NCBI GenBank assembly: GCA_034331105.1
Contig: JAXQGB010000015.1
Coordinates: forward strand, 313,126 to 377,125
Direction of reading: 5' to 3'
DNA length: 64,000 nt
Origin: Caenicola sp034331105
GTDB lineage: Bacteria > Synergistota > Synergistia > Synergistales > Synergistaceae
The notes beneath the pieces were generated by a model. It worked only from the letters and a program-made list of their open reading frames with translations. It was not told where the DNA came from and ran no database searches. Positions 58,886-64,000 of this stretch are shown here, one piece after another; position 1 is the first letter of the stretch; each line of letters begins with the position of its first letter. Both the position numbers and the translations under genes were made by a program.

Positions 58886-59182
58886 CTACAATGCCTCCTC
58901 GTCTTCCTGTTTTACACCCATAACGGGGGCTCTCTCGATTATCTGCGCGACTTCCCAGCGTTTATTTGCGCTGAGGGGACGGGTCTCTGCGATCATGACC
59001 TTGTCACCTATGCGGCAATCGTTAGTTTCGTCATGGGCCATAAACTTTTTGGACCGGAGAACCGGCTTCCCATAAAGTGAATGTTTGGCCATACGGTCAA
59101 CACGAACAACTATGGTCTTATCCATTTTGTCGCTAACCACCACGCCGGTGCGGACTTTACGATTTACTTTGTTTGCTTCCAT
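58886..59182 (-). CDS. rpsQ: 30S ribosomal protein S17
   Basis: A 98-residue S17 with RTGVVVSDKMDKTIVVRVDR and DCRIGDKVMIAETRPLS. It is slightly longer than E. coli S17 (84) through a charged C-terminus (VKQEDEEAL). Confidence 0.96.
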   Translation of the reverse strand: MEANKVNRKVRTGVVVSDKMDKTIVVRVDRMAKHSLYGKPVLRSKKFMAHDETNDCRIGDKVMIAETRPLSANKRWEVAQIIERAPVMGVKQEDEEAL

Positions 59183-59188
59183 CTCCGG

Positions 59189-59404
59189 CTACCTCCTTGC
59201 TCCTGAACGATCGATACCCTTTTCCTTTTCGGTGATTACCGTCAGTACGCGGGCAATTGTCTTTTTGACCTCTCTAATACGGCCCGAGTTGTTCAACTGT
59301 CCTATCGCATTTTGAAAGCGAAGGTTGAACAGCTCTTCCTTAAACTGCTTATGTTTGTCGTTTAGCTCAGATATGCTGAGATCTCTAAGTTCCTTGGGAT
59401 CCAT
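59189..59404 (-). CDS. rpmC: 50S ribosomal protein L29
   Basis: A 71-residue helical protein with LRDLSISELNDKHKQFKEEL and the IARVLTVITEKEKG end. It sits at the polypeptide exit and helps bind trigger factor and SRP. ATG 59404 with AGGTG six bases upstream starts 1 bp after the rplP stop; a GTG at 59413 is inside rplP. Confidence 0.95.
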   Translation of the reverse strand: MDPKELRDLSISELNDKHKQFKEELFNLRFQNAIGQLNNSGRIREVKKTIARVLTVITEKEKGIDRSGARR

Positions 59405-59405
59405 A

Positions 59406-59825
59406 CTATTCACCTGCTCCCTCTCGGGTTAACAATTTTACCTTGATGGGCAGCTTGAAGGATGCCGTGCGAAAAGCCTCAACGGCTGTCTCACGGGGCA
59501 CACCTGCTATTTCAAACATCACACGGCCGCGTTTTACTGCCGCGGTCCAGTATTCGACGTTTCCTTTACCCTTACCCATTCGTGTTTCAAGAGGTTTTTC
59601 TGTTACTGGACGGTCGGGGAATATCCGGATCCAGATCTGTCCGCCCTTTTTCATTTTACGGCTGATCGCAACACGGACAGCTTCGATCTGACGCGCTGTG
59701 ATCCAGCCATTTTCACACGCCTGAAGTCCATATTCACCGAAATCAACTTTCGTGGCTCCCTTTGCATAACCGCGCAGGGCCGTCAGGTGAGGTTTACGGT
59801 ACTTAACTCTTTTCGGAGAAAGCAT
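59406..59825 (-). CDS. rplP: 50S ribosomal protein L16
   Basis: A 139-residue L16. The loop GKGKGNVEYWTAAVKRGRVM includes the Arg hydroxylated in some bacteria. It contacts the A-site tRNA elbow. The start is ATG 59825, 6 bp after rpsC. Confidence 0.98.
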   Translation of the reverse strand: MLSPKRVKYRKPHLTALRGYAKGATKVDFGEYGLQACENGWITARQIEAVRVAISRKMKKGGQIWIRIFPDRPVTEKPLETRMGKGKGNVEYWTAAVKRGRVMFEIAGVPRETAVEAFRTASFKLPIKVKLLTREGAGE

Positions 59826-59831
59826 CAGATG

Positions 59832-60506
59832 TTACCCCCTCTCCTGATGAGCAGGAACGGCTTCCATTACAGGTTTGCGTTCCATTACTTCGCCTTTGTA
59901 GATCCAGACCTTAATGCCAATGACGCCGTAAATCGTATGTGCTTCAGCGAAACCGTAATTAATGTCTGCCCTGAGTGTTGAAAGAGGAAGCTGTCCTTCA
60001 AGATACCATTCCGTACGTGCGATCTCAGCTCCGCCAAGGCGGCCGGCACACTGGATCTTAATACCTTTTGCTCCTGATTTCATTGCACGGAAAATCGACT
60101 GCTTCATTGCCCGGCGGAAGCTGATCCTGCGCTCAAGTGATGCCGCAACTCCCTCTGCAACTACCTGTGCTTCTGCATCAGGATTTTTGATTTCCTGGAT
60201 GTTGATCATTACCCGGCTTCCGGTCTTAGCCTGGAGCTCCTCACGAACTGCCTGTATCTCTGCACCCTGCTTGCCGATAACTACACCAGGCCGGGCGGTC
60301 CAAACTGTAAAACGCATAACGTTTCCAATACGCTCAATTTCCACGCGGCTTACGCCGGCTTTATTCCAGCGCTTCCTGATCCATTCCCTCAGTTCAAGGT
60401 CATTGTGCAGGAACTTGGCATATTTTTTTCCGTCAGCATACCAGCGGGATTCCCAATCGTAGATGACACCAATCCTGTAACCTACCGGGTGAACTTTCTG
60501 ACCCAC
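59832..60506 (-). CDS. rpsC: 30S ribosomal protein S3
   Basis: A 224-residue S3. It has the KH domain (RPGVVIGKQGAEIQAVREEL, containing the GxxG loop GKQG) and the C-terminal domain RTEWYLEGQLPLSTLRADIN. It lines the mRNA entry channel. GTG 60506 has GGAGG at seven bases and gives the family's MGQKVHPVGYR start. GTG 60512 is too close to the ribosome-binding site. Confidence 0.96.
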   Translation of the reverse strand: MGQKVHPVGYRIGVIYDWESRWYADGKKYAKFLHNDLELREWIRKRWNKAGVSRVEIERIGNVMRFTVWTARPGVVIGKQGAEIQAVREELQAKTGSRVMINIQEIKNPDAEAQVVAEGVAASLERRISFRRAMKQSIFRAMKSGAKGIKIQCAGRLGGAEIARTEWYLEGQLPLSTLRADINYGFAEAHTIYGVIGIKVWIYKGEVMERKPVMEAVPAHQERG

Positions 60507-60518
60507 CGTCACCCCTCC

Positions 60519-60851
60519 TTATTTCTCACCTACGACCACAGAAACGTGGCACGTATGGTGTCTAAAAGCATGCGCGCGTCCCATTGAAACGGGACGGAAG
60601 CGCTTCATGTAGCTTCCCTGATCCGCCTTAACTTCTTTTACTACGAGCTTGTCCATATCAAGGCCAAAATTGTGCTCGGCGTTTGCTATTGCACTCTTAA
60701 GGACTTTTTCAGTTACGCGTGCCCCTTTGTTCGGGGTGTACTTAAGGACCAGCAGTGCATCAGAAGCTTTTTTGCCTCTGATGAGAGCTAATACCTGACG
60801 TACTTTGGTCGCTGAGATACGGACCTGCTGGGCTGTTGCCTTAACTTCCAT
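60519..60851 (-). CDS. rplV: 50S ribosomal protein L22
   Basis: A 110-residue L22. The beta-hairpin that lines the exit tunnel includes KRFRPVSMGRAHAFRHHTCH. No insertion or deletion of the macrolide-resistance type is evident. Confidence 0.98.
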   Translation of the reverse strand: MEVKATAQQVRISATKVRQVLALIRGKKASDALLVLKYTPNKGARVTEKVLKSAIANAEHNFGLDMDKLVVKEVKADQGSYMKRFRPVSMGRAHAFRHHTCHVSVVVGEK

Positions 60852-60864
60852 GACCCTGCCCCTC

Positions 60865-61149
60865 CTACTTCTTTACTTTCGTGGAGCGTTCCTGTCCGGC
60901 GTGACCGCCGAACTTACGGGTCGGTGCAAATTCGCCGAGCTTGTGCCCAATCATATTGTCACTGATGTAAACAGGGATATGAATGCGGCCGTTATGTACT
61001 GCAATAGTATGTCCGACCATTTCAGGGGTTACGCTTGAACGGCGTGACCAGCTTTTGATTACAAGCTTTTTCCCTGATTCGTTCATGTCCTCTACCCTGC
61101 GGATAAGTTTCGCATCCACATAGGGCCCTTTTTTAAGTGAACGAGCCAT
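60865..61149 (-). CDS. rpsS: 30S ribosomal protein S19
   Basis: A 94-residue S19 opening MARSLKKGPYVDAKLIRRVE, with the head motif GEFAPTRKFGGHAG. It is 27 bp after rplB. Confidence 0.98.
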   Translation of the reverse strand: MARSLKKGPYVDAKLIRRVEDMNESGKKLVIKSWSRRSSVTPEMVGHTIAVHNGRIHIPVYISDNMIGHKLGEFAPTRKFGGHAGQERSTKVKK

Positions 61150-61176
61150 CTCTGTATTCCCTCCTACAAACCCGGG

Positions 61177-62001
61177 TTACTTCTTCCGACGGCGGACTAT
61201 GAACTTGTCCGAAGGCTTACGCTTACGCGTACGGTAGCCCTTTGCCGGAGTACCCCATGGTGATACCGGGTGCTTGTGTGACTTGCTCTTGCCTTCTCCG
61301 CCGCCCATAGGATGATCTACCGGGTTCATGATCATTCCGCGAACATGCGGCCGAATTCCAAGCCAACGAGTTCTTCCGGCTTTACCGAAAACTACATTTT
61401 CATGTTCTTCATTTCCGACCTGTCCAACTGTGGCCATGCATTCAAGAAGGATAAGTCTCAGTTCCCCACTTGGCATACGGACAAATGCATATTTGCCCTC
61501 TTTAGCCATGAGCTGCGCAGATGCTCCTGCTGAGCGAACAAGTACTCCGCCGCGGCCCGGCTCAAGTTCTACGTTGTGTACTACTGTACCAACGGGGATA
61601 TCCTTAAGCTTAAGAGCATTGCCTGGGCGAATGTCAGAATCCTTGCCTGCAACGACGCTGTCTCCGACATTAAGACCCACGGGAGCAATAATATAACGTT
61701 TTTCTCCGTCAAGATAAGAGATCAGTGCAATACGGGCAGAACGGTTGGGATCGTACTCGATAGAGACGACTTTTCCGGGAACTCCCAGTTTGTCTCTTTT
61801 AAAGTCAATGATACGATACTTGATCCTTCCGTGGCCGCCGCGATGGCGCATTGTAATACGGCCATTGTTATTGCGTCCCGCTTTCTCACTTAACGATACA
61901 ACCAGACTCCGCTCCGGCTTTGCCTTTGTTATCTCAGAATAATCAGGCGTTGCCATGTGGCGGCGGCTGGGTGTAGTGGGACGGAATTTCTTGATACCCA
62001 T
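61177..62001 (-). CDS. rplB: 50S ribosomal protein L2
   Basis: A 274-residue L2 needed for subunit joining and peptidyl transfer. It has GRNNNGRITMRHRGGHGRIK, ARTRWLG-like GRTRWLGIRPHVRG and the active-centre region VDHPMGGGEGKSKSHKHPVS with its conserved His. Confidence 0.98.
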   Translation of the reverse strand: MGIKKFRPTTPSRRHMATPDYSEITKAKPERSLVVSLSEKAGRNNNGRITMRHRGGHGRIKYRIIDFKRDKLGVPGKVVSIEYDPNRSARIALISYLDGEKRYIIAPVGLNVGDSVVAGKDSDIRPGNALKLKDIPVGTVVHNVELEPGRGGVLVRSAGASAQLMAKEGKYAFVRMPSGELRLILLECMATVGQVGNEEHENVVFGKAGRTRWLGIRPHVRGMIMNPVDHPMGGGEGKSKSHKHPVSPWGTPAKGYRTRKRKPSDKFIVRRRKK

Positions 62002-62022
62002 CTCTGGTTAACCCCTTTCTGC

Positions 62023-62319
62023 CTAGGCGCTTGCGCCCTCGAAAAATGCGATCTTTTCACCTTTTGCAAGTGTAATTATCGCTTTCTTCCAGGAACGTGA
62101 ACGACCCAAAAAGGCACCCATCCGCTTCGGTTTGGAACGGACCTGGATCGTATTTACTCTTACAACTTTTACTTTGAAAACTTCCTCGACCGCTTTACGG
62201 ATCTCAATCTTGTTCGCTTTGGGAAGCACTTCAAACGTGTACTGTCCAAGTTCCATCATCCGGCTTGTTTTTTCTGTGATTATCGGGCGGACAATAATAT
62301 CATGTGCTACTGCGTTCAT
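62023..62319 (-). CDS. rplW: 50S ribosomal protein L23
   Basis: A 98-residue L23 with IVRPIITEKTSRMMELGQYT, EIRKAVEEVFKVKVVRVNTI and the RSRSWKKAIITL end. It is a docking site for trigger factor and SRP. ATG 62319 overlaps the rplD stop by one base (TAATG). Confidence 0.97.
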   Translation of the reverse strand: MNAVAHDIIVRPIITEKTSRMMELGQYTFEVLPKANKIEIRKAVEEVFKVKVVRVNTIQVRSKPKRMGAFLGRSRSWKKAIITLAKGEKIAFFEGASA

Positions 62320-62942
62320 TAACCGAACACCTCCTCGAGCTTTTTGACAGCCTCAGGAGTCGCAATCAGCTGATCATGGTTGAGAAGGTCATAAACGTTG
62401 ATGCTGTCAACATGCATTACTTCCGCTCCAGGAATGTTTGCAGCAGATTTGACAACTGCCATGTTCGTCTCGTGAAGAACAAAAAGCGGCTTCTTTCCAC
62501 TGTCGATAGCCGTAAGGAAATCAAGCATCACCTTTGTCTTCGGTGCCTGTACATCAAAGCGCTCAAGAATAAGCATGTTCTCTTCCTGGACCTTAAGGGT
62601 CAGGGCGCTGCACAGAGCAAGACGACGGACCTTCTTGTTTACCTTCTGATGGTAGTCTCTCGGGTGCGGACCGTGAGCAACTCCGCCGCCGACCCAAATG
62701 GGCGAGCGTGAACTACCTGCACGGGCACGACCTGTATGTTTCTGTCTCCAGGGCTTTTTACCGCCGCCGCGGACATCTCCGCGATCTTTTGTGTTATGAG
62801 TTCCAACACGACAGTTAGCCAGATGCGCAACTACAACCTGATGCATAGCTGGCACATGGACAGGGGCACCGAAGACGGCATCTGAGAGTTCAAAATCTCC
62901 GATTACCTCGCCTTTGAAATTTACTTCTTTTACTACAGGCAT
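62319..62942 (-). CDS. rplD: 50S ribosomal protein L4
   Basis: A 207-residue L4. The extended loop RGGGKKPWRQKHTGRARAGS reaches the exit tunnel. In E. coli L4 also represses its own S10 operon, but no leader can be judged since tuf precedes rpsJ. Confidence 0.97.
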   Translation of the reverse strand: MPVVKEVNFKGEVIGDFELSDAVFGAPVHVPAMHQVVVAHLANCRVGTHNTKDRGDVRGGGKKPWRQKHTGRARAGSSRSPIWVGGGVAHGPHPRDYHQKVNKKVRRLALCSALTLKVQEENMLILERFDVQAPKTKVMLDFLTAIDSGKKPLFVLHETNMAVVKSAANIPGAEVMHVDSINVYDLLNHDQLIATPEAVKKLEEVFG

Positions 62943-62960
62943 AGTCTTCTGCCTCCCTAC

Positions 62961-63587
62961 TTACGCTGTTTTACGGATCATAATGAGACTGTCGCGAGCT
63001 CCGGGAACAGAACCTTTGATCAATATCAGGTTGTTCTCTTCGTCCACTGCAAAAACCTTAAGGTTTTTTGTGGTTACTCGCTCACTTCCCATGTGACCCG
63101 CCATCCTCCGGCCTTTAACTACACGACCGGGATAACTGCTGCATCCGATAGAACCGGGGTGACGGTGGGTAACAGAAGCACCATGACTTGCTGGTCCTCC
63201 GCCAAATCCATGACGTTTCATTACGCCTGCGGTCCCCTTACCTTTGCTGATGCCTGTGACATCAACAATTTCGCCATTCTGGAACAGAGAAACGGTGATC
63301 TCCTGTCCCACCTGGTAGTCCGACGTATTTTCTACGCGGAACTCCCTCAGCCAGCGCTTCGGTGCTGTTCCCTGTTTCTGAAAATAACCCTTCATCGGCT
63401 TATTGACCTTAACGGGCTTGATTTCTCCGAAACCGAGCTGCACTGCACTGTAACTGTTCTTTTCAGGTGTCCGGATTCCAACGATGGAGCAAGGTCCTGC
63501 CTCGATAACTGTTACCGGCACTGCCTTGCCTTCTTCGTCGAAGACCTGGGTCATCCCTACCTTACGGCCCAGAATCCCCATGCTCAT
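62961..63587 (-). CDS. rplC: 50S ribosomal protein L3
   Basis: A 208-residue L3 opening MSMGILGRKVGMTQVFDEEG, with the methylation-loop region GGPASHGASVTHRHPGSIG near the peptidyl-transferase centre. ATG 63587 with GGAG ten bases upstream is used. ATG 63581 is a possible alternative. Confidence 0.97.
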   Translation of the reverse strand: MSMGILGRKVGMTQVFDEEGKAVPVTVIEAGPCSIVGIRTPEKNSYSAVQLGFGEIKPVKVNKPMKGYFQKQGTAPKRWLREFRVENTSDYQVGQEITVSLFQNGEIVDVTGISKGKGTAGVMKRHGFGGGPASHGASVTHRHPGSIGCSSYPGRVVKGRRMAGHMGSERVTTKNLKVFAVDEENNLILIKGSVPGARDSLIMIRKTA

Positions 63588-63616
63588 TTGCGTTTCACTC
63601 CTTTCAGATCAAACCT

Positions 63617-63922
63617 TTACAGCTTGATCTGTATATCAACACCGGAAGGCAGATTGAGCTCCATGAGAGCTTCCATCGTCTTCTGTGTCGGGTCGACTAT
63701 ATCTATCAGACGCTTGTGTGTCCTGATCTCAAACTGTTCGCGTGCGTCCTTGTCAACGTGAGGGGACATCAGTATATCGAACTTTTTGATCTCTGTCGGA
63801 AGAGGTACCGGCCCGGACACTCTTGCACCAGTACGCTCTGCAGTCTCTGCGATTTGTGTAGCAGAGGCGTCGAGAACGCGATGGTCAAAGGCTTTTAATT
63901 TAATACGAATTTTTTTTGCCAA
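63617..63922 (-). CDS. rpsJ: 30S ribosomal protein S10 (NusE)
   Basis: A 101-residue S10 with RIKLKAFDHRVLDASATQIA and GPVPLPTEIKKFDILMSPHV. It also acts as NusE in antitermination. The start is TTG 63922 after AGGAGGGG at about seven bases. It follows tuf by only 23 bp, so the ribosomal operon is read from further upstream. Confidence 0.97.
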   Translation of the reverse strand: MAKKIRIKLKAFDHRVLDASATQIAETAERTGARVSGPVPLPTEIKKFDILMSPHVDKDAREQFEIRTHKRLIDIVDPTQKTMEALMELNLPSGVDIQIKL

Positions 63923-63945
63923 AATATTCCCCTCCTGGGGCTGCT

Positions 63946-64000
63946 TTATTCTATTATCTCAGTAACGACGCCGGCGCCCACTGTGCGGCCGCCTTCGCGT
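63946..64000 (-). CDS. tuf: Elongation factor Tu, last 17 codons (5' part outside window)
   Basis: The frame reads REGGRTVGAGVVTEIIE and a TAA stop, the universal C-terminus of EF-Tu. It fits the usual str-S10 junction, with tuf just before rpsJ. Confidence 0.95.
   Translation of the reverse strand, partial: REGGRTVGAGVVTEIIE

Overview
This window is almost entirely chromosomal core genome from a Gram-negative-type (diderm) anaerobe with a Firmicutes-like gene order. The best guess is a member of the Synergistota. That is an inference from four things: LptC/LptD lipopolysaccharide-export proteins beside Firmicutes-style blocks (veg-ispE-purR, rplQ-ecfA1-ecfA2-ecfT-truA, map-KOW protein-infA); a selenocysteine pathway (selA-selB); an amino-acid-centred metabolism (threonine, lysine and aspartate genes, lysine 6-transaminase, AbgA-like amidohydrolase); and very frequent TTG starts. 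No phage, transposase, plasmid gene or CRISPR array was seen.

Layout. 1-4.4 kb, plus strand: the C-terminal part of clpB, htpG and a secreted protein of unknown function. 4.4-13.4 kb, minus strand: a ferredoxin-tRNA(CAT) transcript, purR, ispE, veg, selB, selA, hemW and lepA. 13.5-14.6 kb, plus: a secreted beta-propeller protein. 14.65-15.2 kb: a gene-free region built as a nested, inverted array of short repeats and hairpins. 15.2-18.9 kb, minus: an abgA-like amidohydrolase, lysA and a malic enzyme. 19.1-19.6 kb, plus: an FmdE-like zinc protein. 19.7-24.3 kb, minus: the overlapping thrC-thrB-lysC-asd operon behind a threonine-type T-box leader and a near-consensus promoter. 24.4-26.5 kb, plus: a radical SAM protein and greA. 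26.6-38 kb, minus: one long co-directional run, pfkA, DUF4392 protein, membrane protein, rho, LysM/M23 endopeptidase, pyrG, a duplicated secreted protein, lptC, lptD, ddl. 38-45.2 kb, minus: comF, metK, GNAT acetyltransferase, zinc-ribbon protein, DUF3084 protein, lysine 6-transaminase and mreB. 45.2-64 kb, minus: truA, ecfT, ecfA2, ecfA1, then the S10-spc-alpha ribosomal super-operon from rplQ/rpoA back to rpsJ and the 3' tip of tuf.

How the genes fit together. The 45-64 kb block supplies ribosome assembly, RNA polymerase alpha, protein export (SecY), N-terminal processing (Map), nucleotide balance (Adk) and vitamin or metal uptake (Ecf). The 26-38 kb run groups envelope biogenesis (LptC, LptD, Ddl, M23) with CTP synthesis, glycolysis and Rho. 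The thr operon turns aspartate into threonine, and its leader should sense uncharged tRNA-Thr.

The most unusual structure is the symmetric repeat element at 14,677-15,200. Other points worth a second look are an Asp-to-Asn change in the LepA P-loop, the ferredoxin-tRNA co-transcript, and the unknown duplicated protein in the Lpt operon. Most of the window is ordinary, and no convincing new enzymatic system was found in it.
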